A DNA stretch of 64,000 bases from a virus, in the IMG/VR virus record IMGVR_UViG_3300046665_000548, positions 124,001-188,000 of that record. One strand, 5' to 3'. The notes under the pieces are model-generated. The model made no database searches. It had not been told where the DNA came from and was given only the letters and a program-made list of their open reading frames with translations. Below are positions 1 to 7,739 of this stretch, in pieces; the stretch's first letter is position 1; the number at the start of each line of letters is the position of its first letter. The position numbers and the translations under genes are program-made.

Positions 1-2
1 AC

Positions 3-62
3 CGCAACTGCAAGCACCTGGGCGCTGTTCAGCCCGCGCTCGCCAAGATCACGGCGCACTGA
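3..62 (+). CDS. C-terminal end of a gene entering from the left
   Basis: Nineteen codons open at the window edge run to a TGA at 60-62. The stop shares its A with the ATG of the next gene, the tight coupling typical of this segment, so this is probably the tail of a real gene. Too little is left to name a family. Confidence 0.35.
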   Translation, partial: RNCKHLGAVQPALAKITAH

Positions 63-232
63 TGACCTCCAACGAGAGAGAATTACTGCTACAGATCGGC
101 CGTTGCATGTCTATGCTTATGGCCGAGGCTTCAAGGGGTCATCCGCACCGAACCCTGTTTGAAGATGTTCGAAACGAGCTAATCGGATCGATGGCGAAGG
201 TGCGTGAAGAATCACCTAAAGAGGTAGGCTGA
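62..232 (+). CDS. small hypothetical protein (56 aa)
   Basis: ATG overlaps the preceding stop (TGATG) and the frame is open to TGA at 230-232, 1 nt before the next ATG. The protein is mostly helical in character, with several Met and charged residues and no recognisable domain. The case for it rests on its place in a gap-free run of co-directional genes. Confidence 0.55.
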   Translation: MTSNERELLLQIGRCMSMLMAEASRGHPHRTLFEDVRNELIGSMAKVREESPKEVG

Positions 233-233
233 A

Positions 234-602
234 ATGGGTCGCGCTCGTCTCACCCCGGAAGAACGTGATGCCAAGCGCCGCGAGCGTGCTAAGTTCTCGT
301 TCTCGGACGCCGCCTACACCCATTACAATCCGAAGACCGAAGGCTATGGTTCCTACGAAGAGTGGGTGCACACGGCCGAACAGCTTCTGAACGACAAGGG
401 CATTGCTCGCCCGCAGCGCGCCGATACGCAGTTGCAGCGCGATCTCGCGACGCTGTACTTGGACGCGCTGCCGGAGACTGGCGCGATGCTCAAGACGGCA
501 TTCCGCAACACCCTCAAGATCGTCCATCCGGACGTTGGCGGTTCGAACGAAGCGACGGTCGAGGCCATCAAGGCTTTCGAGCGCCTGTCGAAGCACTATT
601 GA
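234..602 (+). CDS. J-domain (DnaJ-like) protein
   Basis: 122 aa. The C-terminal 45 residues look like helices II-III of a J domain: a basic helix, the loop motif HPD in VHPDVGG near residue 98, and a closing helix with KAFERLSKHY. HPD is the residue set that stimulates DnaK ATPase. The N-terminal half is charged and unrelated to DnaJ, with no Gly/Phe or zinc domain following. Probably a phage co-chaperone that recruits host DnaK (inference). It lies in a plus-strand run of small genes. Confidence 0.75.
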   Translation: MGRARLTPEERDAKRRERAKFSFSDAAYTHYNPKTEGYGSYEEWVHTAEQLLNDKGIARPQRADTQLQRDLATLYLDALPETGAMLKTAFRNTLKIVHPDVGGSNEATVEAIKAFERLSKHY

Positions 603-613
603 AGGATATCCAG

Positions 614-784
614 ATGGTCTCCGCGTCGAGCAAGAAGGAAATGAAGCAGTCGTTCACCAACGTCGCGAAATTTCTGTCCGGTGTACTGGTTGGCGTTGCG
701 ATGCTGAAGTTTGGTTTTGGCGAGCGAGACGCAATCGCGGCGGCGGCGGGCATCCCGCTGATCGTCGGCTTCTTTGTGGATTGA
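614..784 (+). CDS. small membrane protein (56 aa)
   Basis: The chosen ATG lies 11 nt after the J-domain gene stop. Residues about 20-36 and 41-54 form two short hydrophobic stretches separated by a charged GERD turn, so the product is probably membrane-associated. The size fits a holin-like or membrane-anchored accessory protein, but nothing in the sequence proves either role. Confidence 0.5.
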   Translation: MVSASSKKEMKQSFTNVAKFLSGVLVGVAMLKFGFGERDAIAAAAGIPLIVGFFVD

Positions 785-788
785 GGAC

Positions 789-1016
789 ATGGGAATCACT
801 CGCGACAAGTTTCTGCTGAGGCACGTCACGTTCGGAAAGCGTGACGAACACGGCAACTATACTGTCAACTACAAGGGGCAGCGCATCGGTGATGTTGTCG
901 AAGACGGCGGCTACTGGTATGGTTGCCCAACGGGTCAGTCCAAGATCGAAGCGTCTTCGCGCCACAATGCCAGCGAGGCCCTGCTCGACGCCTGGATCGC
1001 GGAGCACGGGGAATAA
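789..1016 (+). CDS. hypothetical protein (75 aa)
   Basis: The ATG at 789 is preferred to an upstream in-frame ATG at 774 because GAGGA stands 5 nt before it and it clears the previous gene. Soluble and rich in Gly, Tyr and charged residues, with an H-x(6)-LLDAWIAEHG C-terminal helix. The stop TAA shares its last base with the next ATG. No family recognised. Confidence 0.6.
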   Translation: MGITRDKFLLRHVTFGKRDEHGNYTVNYKGQRIGDVVEDGGYWYGCPTGQSKIEASSRHNASEALLDAWIAEHGE

Positions 1017-1231
1017 TGGCAAACACTGACGTAACATCTTCATTGAGCCGTTGCCGGTTCAGAGTCATGCTCTGGATTGATCTTCTCCCGGAAGAAGCAA
1101 AGGCAGAAGCGTCGATGGCAATGGATGCACTGATGCATACTGCTATTCGTGAAATCGAGCAGGCGTACCGGGATGGTATGACTCACCGATCCGATGCGGT
1201 GCAGTCTCAAAAGATGAAGAACGGAAAATAG
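1016..1231 (+). CDS. hypothetical protein (71 aa)
   Basis: Starts on the last base of the preceding stop (TAATG), implying translational coupling. The middle is predicted helical, with ELLP-like and many Ala/Glu/Met residues; the C-terminus is basic. No family recognised. Confidence 0.55.
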   Translation: MANTDVTSSLSRCRFRVMLWIDLLPEEAKAEASMAMDALMHTAIREIEQAYRDGMTHRSDAVQSQKMKNGK

Positions 1232-1235
1232 GAGG

Positions 1236-1595
1236 ATGGACCCGTTTTTCTTCTTGACCAGCGATAATCCTCGCGTTCTTACCGAGGACGAGGTTCGGGA
1301 CCTGTTTCTCAAACGTGTGGCGGCTATCTCCAACTACTGGGCTACGAACAAAATCGACGGCGAGCAGGGCTCGGTCAAGGGTCGCTGCGAAGGCGTAGCA
1401 TTCTCCATACTTGCGCTGCTCGATGGCTCCAATGTCGGAATGCCCGGCATGAAGGTTATTCCGAACCCGCACGCCGAGGATGAAGAATATCTTCGGGGCG
1501 ATGGTAAGAATTGGTTTCCGGATGACGTGGATATCGCCGGAGGTCTTCACGAGCATATCCACAAATATTTCAACAACACTCCAGGGGATAAGTGA
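1236..1595 (+). CDS. hypothetical phage protein (119 aa)
   Basis: Starts 5 nt after the previous stop, behind an AGGAGG-like site (aggaggATG). A conserved-looking core RCEGVAFSILALLDGS followed by GMPG resembles an orphan family common in phages of actinobacteria and proteobacteria, in which a Cys-Glu-Gly helix precedes a 'DG' turn. Function unknown. The stop overlaps the next ATG. Confidence 0.65.
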   Translation: MDPFFFLTSDNPRVLTEDEVRDLFLKRVAAISNYWATNKIDGEQGSVKGRCEGVAFSILALLDGSNVGMPGMKVIPNPHAEDEEYLRGDGKNWFPDDVDIAGGLHEHIHKYFNNTPGDK

Positions 1596-2050
1596 TGGGC
1601 GAGTATGCACGCAAGCTTCGAGCACGGACGCTCGGCAACACACAAGCCCCAACGGCGGCAGCCGATGCGCCGAAGCAAATGACCAACAGCGAATTTCTCC
1701 ATCAGCGCCAGATGTTCTGCGTGATCGATGGTATTCCATACGTGGCCGCGCCAAACGATTCGCGCTACCATCGGGAATGGATGAACGAACTTGTCGATGG
1801 CGGCCACATTGATGATCGAACCTACAATCAGTCGCCGCGTGGTTTCTACCTTGCGCCAGACATGGTTTGGTATCGCGGGCCGATGCAGCCCGTTGGTATG
1901 CGTGACATTACCGAAAAAATTGCGGTCCTCACGCTGATGATGGCGTTGCCGCAAGAGACCATGGTTTATTCGGGCGCGCGGTCGGGGCACGACGACGTGC
2001 TCAAGGGCGTCAACATGATCGGTACAATTCAGGATATTTCGGAGTATTAA
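1595..2050 (+). CDS. hypothetical protein (151 aa)
   Basis: The ATG at 1595 overlaps the preceding TGA; a GTG one codon upstream is less likely. Residues 30-60 are polar. The central part contains aromatic motifs (RGFYLAPDMVWYRG), followed by a helix ending at a Ser/Gly-rich stretch. No recognised domain. Confidence 0.6.
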   Translation: MGEYARKLRARTLGNTQAPTAAADAPKQMTNSEFLHQRQMFCVIDGIPYVAAPNDSRYHREWMNELVDGGHIDDRTYNQSPRGFYLAPDMVWYRGPMQPVGMRDITEKIAVLTLMMALPQETMVYSGARSGHDDVLKGVNMIGTIQDISEY

Positions 2051-2051
2051 G

Positions 2052-2624
2052 ATGCCCCGCTACGTCTGTCAGCATAACGGAATATGGTTCGAATGGTCCA
2101 CCGTCGTGGACGCTCCTGTCACGTATGGGATGAACAAGGAAGAGTTCATCGCTTACTACCAGGAAGAATACGGCAGGCGTGAGCGCGAGCAAGGTGCTCA
2201 GGACGCCGTTGCGGCCCGAATGACTCGCGCCGAGGTGAAAGGCACTTCTGCGTTGAACTATTCATCGCTCGAAGACCTGATCGTGGCCAATCGCGCGGGG
2301 TACCGTGAGAAATATCTCACGCTGAAAGAGATCGAACGCATCTACCTGATCGAGAAGCGTGACCTTGTTGAGGGCGATGGCACGAAGATGTGGCACGAAA
2401 TGCATGACGACAAAATTGAGGTCGCACTCGTTTCTCTCAACAAACATCTGATCGACAATCCAGGCGAAGAGATCGCCCATGTTCGAAATCGCGGCAAGAC
2501 AATCCAAGTCTTCCGCAAGAACGATCAATACGCGGTGTTCGCAGATGGCGTCGAACGTCATCCGAAATGCACCCCCGAAGATGCCATTCGTGCGCTCACC
2601 ACCTACATGCACGACGGAAGCTAA
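2052..2624 (+). CDS. hypothetical protein (190 aa)
   Basis: Begins just after the preceding stop. The N-terminal 25 residues are aromatic-rich, the middle is strongly helical with many Glu/Arg, and the C-terminal third reads as alternating strands (TIQVFRKNDQYAVFADG) ending in a helix, like small phage domains that fold around a beta-hairpin. No function assigned. Confidence 0.65.
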   Translation: MPRYVCQHNGIWFEWSTVVDAPVTYGMNKEEFIAYYQEEYGRREREQGAQDAVAARMTRAEVKGTSALNYSSLEDLIVANRAGYREKYLTLKEIERIYLIEKRDLVEGDGTKMWHEMHDDKIEVALVSLNKHLIDNPGEEIAHVRNRGKTIQVFRKNDQYAVFADGVERHPKCTPEDAIRALTTYMHDGS

Positions 2625-2626
2625 TC

Positions 2627-2911
2627 ATGGCGATAAACGTGCTTCTTCTAGTACGACTTGATAGTCTTCTAGAAGAAGTAAGCTCGCTCAGGAAAGTTAT
2701 TGCTGAGCAAACTCTCCAAGAGCTAACGGAAGAACCGAAATGCCCTGCGTGCGGAAGCGGTGTGTTGCGGCCGAAATGCATGTTAGCGTCGGACGATTGT
2801 CCTCGCCATCTTATAGTTCAAGAGTTGGGCGGTCACGACCGACTATGGACTCGCGTGCGTGAAGTCACGAAAGTAAAATTCATTCAAGATTTGGACGGAC
2901 GGAAGAAATAA
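2627..2911 (+). CDS. small zinc-ribbon-like protein (94 aa)
   Basis: An N-terminal amphipathic helix or coiled coil (residues 1-37) is followed by CPACGSGVLRPKC and a further Cys in DDCPRH, a four-Cys zinc-ribbon arrangement. Probably a structural zinc knuckle in a protein- or nucleic-acid-binding adaptor (inference). Ends 3 nt before the M50 peptidase gene, so likely co-transcribed with it. Confidence 0.6.
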   Translation: MAINVLLLVRLDSLLEEVSSLRKVIAEQTLQELTEEPKCPACGSGVLRPKCMLASDDCPRHLIVQELGGHDRLWTRVREVTKVKFIQDLDGRKK

Positions 2912-2914
2912 TAG

Positions 2915-3883
2915 ATGGCTAATAAGTTTGTAGGCCCGACATTGGCGGCGATCACGATTTTCATGAAGTCAACAAAACTGTTGGCTGTATTGAAATCCGT
3001 CAGCTTCGCCAAGCCTCTGATCACTGTCATATCGATGCTGATCTCGGCCATCGTTTACGGGCTATGGCTCGGACCGTGGTTCGGCATCGGTCTCGTAGGG
3101 ATCATCTTCGTTCACGAGATGGGGCATATCATTGCTTTGCGTCAACGAGGTTATGAGACGCCCGGACCTGTCTTCATCCCGTTTCTCGGCGCGGCTATTT
3201 TCGCCCCGAAATTCGAGGATCGAGACACCGAAGCTTATGTGGCTTTCGGCGGTCCGCTAATCGGGACGCTGTTCGCACTGATCACCTTTATCGCGTGGTA
3301 CGTCACGGGTTCGGAGATTATGATCATGCTGACTTACATTGGTGTGTTCTTAAATCTTTTCAATATGCTTCCAATCAGCCCGCTCGACGGCGGACGAATC
3401 ACACAGGCCGTGGGTTCTTGGTTCAAATGGATCGGCCTCGGTCTGTTATTGGCGTACAGCTTCTTGATGGCGCAGCCGTCTATTCTGCTGATCTGGATTC
3501 TGATCCTTGATAGTTTCGAGAATATGCCACTCCGCGTACGGCCGATCTTGGCGGGATTGATCACTGTTGTGATGGGTGTGTTCATGCTGCTCGGATACGG
3601 CTCTCAGCCACTGTGGGTTAATTGGCTGGATATCTTCCTGGCTTGCTTCTTTGTGTGGATGTTCAACTTTCGCGACAATCAGCGAGTGAAAAATCCAGAG
3701 GAAGAAGAGAAGCCTGACCTCCGACCGGCCGCGACTCCGGCGCAGCGACGGAAATGGCTGGTTTGCTTTATCGGCCTCACTGCCGTGCTTGCAGGTCTGT
3801 TGGTTATCACGGTCGGACATCTTCCTCAGAAGGTGAAGACGGATGCAGCCACGATGGCCGCTCCAACGCCAGAGAAGCAATAA
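2915..3883 (+). CDS. site-2-type zinc metalloprotease (peptidase M50 family)
   Basis: 322 aa with about eight hydrophobic segments. HEMGH near residue 68 is the HExxH zinc site inside a membrane helix. The second M50 signature, N-x(3)-P-x(3)-LDGG, reads NMLPISPLDGG near residue 150 and supplies the third, Asp ligand. The cytoplasmic tail (residues 260-285) is acidic/basic and is followed by a last membrane helix. Family knowledge: intramembrane cleavage of membrane-anchored regulators such as anti-sigma factors. In a phage it could remodel host envelope signalling (inference). A second M50 gene lies at 22103. Confidence 0.85.
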   Translation: MANKFVGPTLAAITIFMKSTKLLAVLKSVSFAKPLITVISMLISAIVYGLWLGPWFGIGLVGIIFVHEMGHIIALRQRGYETPGPVFIPFLGAAIFAPKFEDRDTEAYVAFGGPLIGTLFALITFIAWYVTGSEIMIMLTYIGVFLNLFNMLPISPLDGGRITQAVGSWFKWIGLGLLLAYSFLMAQPSILLIWILILDSFENMPLRVRPILAGLITVVMGVFMLLGYGSQPLWVNWLDIFLACFFVWMFNFRDNQRVKNPEEEEKPDLRPAATPAQRRKWLVCFIGLTAVLAGLLVITVGHLPQKVKTDAATMAAPTPEKQ

Positions 3884-3886
3884 CGC

Positions 3887-4135
3887 ATGTTGCCTGGACA
3901 CCCTTCCCACGGTCTGCCACGACGTTTCGGGTATCTGATGCGTAATTGCGGCCTATCGTATCGCAACTTTTTAGTTGTCACGAGACCGTGGCAAGACTGG
4001 ACCGAGTTGGGGCCGATCAAGAAACGTCTCGGGATCAAGACCAAATACAAGGTGGAGCCTTGGACACCATCAACGACGACAGTTCGTTGGTGGATCGCGC
4101 TAGTATGCGCATTTTTATTTGGACGTTACCTCTAA
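3887..4135 (+). CDS. small membrane-anchored protein (82 aa)
   Basis: Follows the M50 gene by 3 nt. Basic, Trp-rich soluble region, then a C-terminal hydrophobic helix (residues about 66-82) and a very short tail. Possibly a tail-anchored substrate or partner of the neighbouring protease; there is no direct evidence for that. Confidence 0.45.
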   Translation: MLPGHPSHGLPRRFGYLMRNCGLSYRNFLVVTRPWQDWTELGPIKKRLGIKTKYKVEPWTPSTTTVRWWIALVCAFLFGRYL

Positions 4136-4161
4136 ACTTGACCATTGGGGATGCATCGCTG

Positions 4162-4167
4162 TAAATA
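4162..4167 (+). promoter_or_regulatory. T4-type late promoter core (TAAATA)
   Basis: TAAATA followed after 5 nt by an ATG, the same spacing as the other late sites in the window. It drives a 12-codon ORF and probably the gene at 4243. Confidence 0.5.
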
Positions 4168-4172
4168 GAGAC

Positions 4173-4211
4173 ATGCGTAACCCTCGAAACCCAATCTTTG
4201 CTGTCGATTGA
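4173..4211 (+). CDS. possible 12-aa leader ORF
   Basis: ATG-started 13-codon frame placed exactly where a leaderless late transcript would begin. A small GCGG/CCGC hairpin (about 4212-4226) follows, then the gene at 4243. It may be a leader peptide for that gene. No obvious control-codon bias (two Arg, three Asn/Pro pairs). Confidence 0.3.
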   Translation: MRNPRNPIFAVD

Positions 4212-4242
4212 GCGGACTTTCCCGCTTTAATCGAGGTACATC

Positions 4243-4812
4243 TTGTCTAAGAAAGATTGGCGCAATCTGGGCGCTGTAACTGTTTGCGACTACAACAACC
4301 GTCGCTATCAGTTCAACTCTCTTGCCGAAGCTGCTCGTTACTTTGAACGCTACATCCCCGACCTGAAAAAGGGTCACCTGGGATATGAGCAGTTTGAGAC
4401 GCGTCCCTACCGGCGAGTTTTCATCGGCGGCGATAGCCACGTGTTCTACGACGAACTCGGGCTCACCATTCCTGTGTGGAAAGTTCAGGAAGCCTGCCGC
4501 AACCTGCCCTACGAAGCCCGCAGAAGCCGCTGGAGCCGTTTCCCTGATTACGATCATGCCAAGCACTACCGCAACGGTAGCGTGCCTGGAGTGCGTTGTA
4601 GGCGCTGGCATCGCGGCACTGGATCGCCGCGTCTCCACACTCAGTCGGAGATTCGCGAAAATGACTTTGCGAACAACTACGATGAGGACTGCGCGGAATT
4701 CCAAATCAAAACGCGCGGGCGGCGCTCTAAGCTTCCCCACCAGTGGGACGATCCAATGCGCTCGCGGCGCGGCGACGGATGGAAGCAGCACCGCCACAAT
4801 CAGTGGCGGTGA
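4243..4812 (+). CDS. hypothetical basic protein (189 aa)
   Basis: TTG start preceded by GAGG at about 9 nt. The N-terminal 90 residues are mixed alpha/beta with many Tyr/Phe. The C-terminal half is strikingly rich in Arg, His and Trp (RRWHRG, RGRRSKLPHQW), suggesting nucleic-acid contact. Family not recognised. Ends 1 nt short of a convergent gene. Confidence 0.55.
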   Translation: MSKKDWRNLGAVTVCDYNNRRYQFNSLAEAARYFERYIPDLKKGHLGYEQFETRPYRRVFIGGDSHVFYDELGLTIPVWKVQEACRNLPYEARRSRWSRFPDYDHAKHYRNGSVPGVRCRRWHRGTGSPRLHTQSEIRENDFANNYDEDCAEFQIKTRGRRSKLPHQWDDPMRSRRGDGWKQHRHNQWR

Positions 4813-4813
4813 C

Positions 4814-5077
4814 TCAGACTTTTCGGATCATATAGTAGAGGTCCCAGACAAGGACCGAGACTGCGCCATCTTCGTGATCTTCCCACGGCCACGCCTCCTC
4901 ATCTGGAAAGGGCGGAAACGGAAACAGCATCACCGATGGGTCTTTGCGCGCCCAACGCGCAGACGCTTCCATACCGGCATGAAACGCTACCCGTGCTTGG
5001 GCATCAAGGAGAGTGGGAACCTCCGTAAACCCGTTCATCTCTACTAGCGCGTCATTGCAGTGAACAGTGAAACTCAT
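4814..5077 (-). CDS. hypothetical acidic protein (87 aa)
   Basis: Minus-strand ATG overlaps the stop of the gene at 5074 by 4 nt (ATGA). Acidic and Trp-rich, with a Pro/Phe-rich central stretch (FPFPPFPDEEAWPWED). No family recognised. Confidence 0.6.
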   Translation of the reverse strand: MSFTVHCNDALVEMNGFTEVPTLLDAQARVAFHAGMEASARWARKDPSVMLFPFPPFPDEEAWPWEDHEDGAVSVLVWDLYYMIRKV

Positions 5078-5259
5078 GTGCTCAAATCGATGTCAGGGCG
5101 GACCCGAGTTAGGTATACGAATGCAGTGGCGAAGCCTATTGCCCCCGCCAAGTTATCCACGCGCGGTAGATCAAACATCCAACAAACTGTACCAGCGAGG
5201 GCTAATGCGGCCAAAGCTCCTCCGCATGACAATCTGACCACTTCAAGAAACCTGCGCAT
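5074..5259 (-). CDS. small two-helix membrane protein (61 aa)
   Basis: Residues 10-30 and about 36-52 are hydrophobic, giving a hairpin membrane topology with a basic N-terminus. Coupled by overlap to both neighbours (the 5243 gene upstream, the 4814 gene downstream). Function unknown. Confidence 0.6.
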   Translation of the reverse strand: MRRFLEVVRLSCGGALAALALAGTVCWMFDLPRVDNLAGAIGFATAFVYLTRVRPDIDLST

Positions 5260-5707
5260 TTTTCATCATTTCTTGTTCGAGTTGACCCACGTCAAGAACA
5301 GGCATTGCGGTAATGTCTATCACGCCTTTGTATAGAAATACACCAGGAACGTCTATCAGATGAGGATCGTGTCTTAGCATGGTTTCATTCACGCGCGCAT
5401 CATCGATAACAATAACACGAAATTCTTTTAGCTGTTGAGAAGGAATACTATTCTCGTCACCCGCGTCGATATAGTGCTCGATCAGAAAATAGAGACAGAA
5501 TTCTGGCGTAAGACTGAGATAGACGCCGTTGTCACAGTCTGGATAGTTCTTCTCTACCAAAGCTCCGCCCAGCCCAAACCGGCGAATACTCGGGAGCTTC
5601 CAGGAGTGGGTTCCGTGATAGTAGGGCATCCAACGATGGTACCAGAAATATTTGGTTTGACCAGACAAGCATGATACCCAAGTGCATTGACTGGAAAGTT
5701 TTCGCAT
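5243..5707 (-). CDS. ADP-ribosyltransferase-like (ART-fold) protein 1
   Basis: 154 aa. YYHGTH near residue 29 matches the first-strand 'YHGT' motif of ART/KptA-type NAD-binding folds. A helix and the second signature GVYLSLTPEF (residues about 62-71) follow, in the place of the S-T-S strand. A clear third-strand acidic motif is not obvious. ART enzymes transfer ADP-ribose from NAD+ to protein, RNA or DNA; T4 Alt/ModA/ModB are the phage precedent. First of five such proteins in the window, all on the minus strand. An internal Met at 5629, just before the motif, is an alternative start. Confidence 0.55.
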   Translation of the reverse strand: MRKLSSQCTWVSCLSGQTKYFWYHRWMPYYHGTHSWKLPSIRRFGLGGALVEKNYPDCDNGVYLSLTPEFCLYFLIEHYIDAGDENSIPSQQLKEFRVIVIDDARVNETMLRHDPHLIDVPGVFLYKGVIDITAMPVLDVGQLEQEMMKNAQVS

Positions 5708-6170
5708 GCTCGGATATTCGTACGAAGTTGATATCGTCTCAACACCCCTCTCAATCGATGAAATCCGGTCCTGGCTGGACGAATTTTTACCGCCAGAGCG
5801 ATGGAAGCTGATGAAGCATCCTTATGAGGATCGGTGCGTGCTGTTGTGGTTCAGGTTCGAAGCTGACGCTCTCATGTTCGGCTTTGCACATGATCGGAGA
5901 CCGAAAAGCGGTGCACTAGTTTATCTGTCGATGCTATCCCGTCTGGCATCCATATGCGTATTGGCGGGCATGATGCTTTGGTTGTATCTTTGGTCCAGAA
6001 TAGGATATCATATTGCTCGTCTCTTTCGAAGCAAGGATCATCTCGTCTATGAACCGGAGTTTGACGAGTTCGTAGAAGACCTAGTTCACGTTAGATTTCC
6101 ATTTCTACGAGGATTTGGTCAGTGGTTTGAAGATTGGCATAGAACTGCAACAGGAGGAGGCGAACTGTGA
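5706..6170 (+). CDS. membrane protein with 'FxFEADALMF' motif (154 aa)
   Basis: Diverges from the gene on the other strand with the two ATG codons overlapping inside a GCATGC palindrome. The N-terminal 60 residues contain a strand motif FRFEADALMFGF, resembling the small-protein signature that recurs at 53228, 54823 and 60668. One membrane segment at about residues 80-98 is followed by a cytoplasmic, aromatic C-terminus. Function unknown. Confidence 0.6.
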   Translation: MLGYSYEVDIVSTPLSIDEIRSWLDEFLPPERWKLMKHPYEDRCVLLWFRFEADALMFGFAHDRRPKSGALVYLSMLSRLASICVLAGMMLWLYLWSRIGYHIARLFRSKDHLVYEPEFDEFVEDLVHVRFPFLRGFGQWFEDWHRTATGGGEL

Positions 6171-6397
6171 TCTGTCAGGCGCTCTGGTTTCTGATCAAAG
6201 AAGGTCTGTTCAACTACGTCAAACATATGGGTTTCATATCCCATGAGGTCTACGTGGTCATAGAAAGCCATGGCTATCAGGAAGGCAACAAAATCTACCT
6301 TCCTAAGACCCGTGTGATCTCCAAGCTGAGGCTGCCAGGATTGAGCAAGATCGTCGGTCGATACCATCACGTCATTGAGCGTGAGTTGGTACTGTGA
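6167..6397 (+). CDS. hypothetical protein (76 aa)
   Basis: GTG start overlapping the preceding TGA, with a strong AGGAGG site 6 nt upstream. The N-terminus is hydrophobic/aromatic, then strands and a basic C-terminus. No family. Confidence 0.55.
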   Translation: MICQALWFLIKEGLFNYVKHMGFISHEVYVVIESHGYQEGNKIYLPKTRVISKLRLPGLSKIVGRYHHVIERELVL

Positions 6398-6792
6398 CGG
6401 AACAGCTATGGGCGTTCGAAATCGAGCGCATGGGGATGTCTACTGATCTTGATCCCCATATAGATTCCCTCCTCAGTGCTGTTGGAGACGCCATAGATAA
6501 ATTTCGAAACAGTCCTTTTCCGCTGCGTGAGTGGTTACAGAGGTTCGATACGCTCATGGATTGGGTAGAAAAAAACCAAATTGAATGCTCAGTCTCTTAC
6601 GAGCTAATCGGACATGGCGTGAGCCATACCGGAAAGGTCGCGCATGTTCGTCTTATGCTAGTAATGGACGAGAAAACTGCTACGTTGTTTCGCTTATATC
6701 ATCCAGAGACGAAGCACGAACCATTCGAACGCCACTGGAAAGAATGCAAACTCAAATGGCCAAGAGTATCCGATGACGCTGTATGCGTTTAA
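6394..6792 (+). CDS. hypothetical protein, tandem paralogue A (132 aa)
   Basis: GTG start overlapping the previous stop by 4 nt. The C-terminal half, with the pattern V-x(3)-LMLVMDEKTATLFRLYHPE, matches the next gene (HVFLVMEEKEASLFRIFFPE), and VEKNQIE matches VEENQIA, so the two are diverged tandem duplicates. Resembles small phage domains built on a strand-helix ending at a conserved Pro-Glu. Function unknown. Confidence 0.65.
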   Translation: MTEQLWAFEIERMGMSTDLDPHIDSLLSAVGDAIDKFRNSPFPLREWLQRFDTLMDWVEKNQIECSVSYELIGHGVSHTGKVAHVRLMLVMDEKTATLFRLYHPETKHEPFERHWKECKLKWPRVSDDAVCV

Positions 6793-7210
6793 GCTGGTCG
6801 ATAGAAATCTCTACGTATGGCCAGAGGCCAACATCGTTGATCCATTCGGCAGTTATCTACGAGACGACGCTATACTGCGTAAGAAGAGAAATGTATTTCT
6901 CGCCGCGATGAAGCACGTGGAAGAAAACCAAATCGCTTCTGCCACTGCCTGTCGCATTATTAAGAGCGACAATTGCAGCATTCGTGACGGGCAGCTTTAT
7001 CGGCGTGTCCACGTCTTCTTGGTAATGGAAGAAAAAGAAGCTTCGCTCTTCCGCATCTTTTTTCCAGAATTGAAATGGGAGAAATGGACCAAGACGCGAT
7101 TGAACAATGTGAAAAAACCGAAGCCGTCTAATTTCGAATTCGCTTCTTGGTACGCAACCATGCGCGCAAAGAAGACACTGGCGTCAGCCAAACAGACACC
7201 AGCCCAATAA
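6773..7210 (+). CDS. hypothetical protein, tandem paralogue B (145 aa)
   Basis: Overlaps the preceding gene by 20 nt. It shares the core strand-helix signature with paralogue A (see 6394) and adds a basic C-terminal extension of about 40 residues rich in Lys/Ala. The duplication and overlap suggest that both act together or have recently diverged. Confidence 0.65.
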   Translation: MTLYAFKLVDRNLYVWPEANIVDPFGSYLRDDAILRKKRNVFLAAMKHVEENQIASATACRIIKSDNCSIRDGQLYRRVHVFLVMEEKEASLFRIFFPELKWEKWTKTRLNNVKKPKPSNFEFASWYATMRAKKTLASAKQTPAQ

Positions 7211-7237
7211 GAATCGCGCAGACTATCCAATAGGTGC

Positions 7238-7579
7238 TCACCAAGGTATTAAGCCGCGACGCTTCGCATCGTAGTCATCCGCCTCTGCTTGAGTGCTGAG
7301 TTCGCGCACATCAGCCGTAGACCTGCCAGTCACATAATCCGCGAACTTGCCCTGAGCTTCATATGGGCGGATGCGATAACCGTTCGGTTTCACTCCTTCG
7401 ACCTTGCCGAAGCCAACCTCGCCCATACCTTCATAAACCATCACGAAATCACCGACCTCAAATACCGAGTCGGGAGCATCCGAGATAGCCTGGACGATTT
7501 TGGCCGCGTATTCGTCAGTTATCGTCAAGCCTTCATACCTGAGCATTTCGTGCAGGACTTTGATTTTCTGGTTAATCAT
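7238..7579 (-). CDS. hypothetical protein with SH3-like centre (113 aa)
   Basis: N-terminal helix (residues 1-35), then a run of short strands and glycines (VGDFVMVYEGMGEVGFGKV) like a small SH3/KOW-type barrel, then a polar tail. The fold is suggested only by the pattern. No operon partner on this strand nearby. Confidence 0.55.
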   Translation of the reverse strand: MINQKIKVLHEMLRYEGLTITDEYAAKIVQAISDAPDSVFEVGDFVMVYEGMGEVGFGKVEGVKPNGYRIRPYEAQGKFADYVTGRSTADVRELSTQAEADDYDAKRRGLIPW

Positions 7580-7636
7580 CTTTGCTCACATTTCGGATCA
7601 GGACCCGCTTGCACGTAGTCCCAACTTTGTCAAATC

Positions 7637-7706
7637 AAGTTATTGGGTACAGGTTGTAAATTAATGGGTATTGACCCTGGAACAAACGGGAGTTCAAATT
7701 AACGGG
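7637..7706 (+). repeat. three imperfect repeats AARTTAWYGGG
   Basis: AAGTTATTGGG (7637), AAATTAATGGG (7658) and AAATTAACGGG (7696) stand in direct orientation in the 160-nt gap upstream of the gene at 7740. The spacing of 21 and 38 nt suggests operator or regulator-binding sites. Nothing else is visible in this gap. Confidence 0.4.
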
Positions 7707-7739
7707 CGATGAACGCTAACCACATTTAAGGGGCTTAGT

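Noticed and set aside
4173-4211. Treating the 12-codon ORF as a proven attenuator leader
   Set aside because: No control-codon bias related to the downstream gene and only a weak hairpin, so it is listed at low confidence only.
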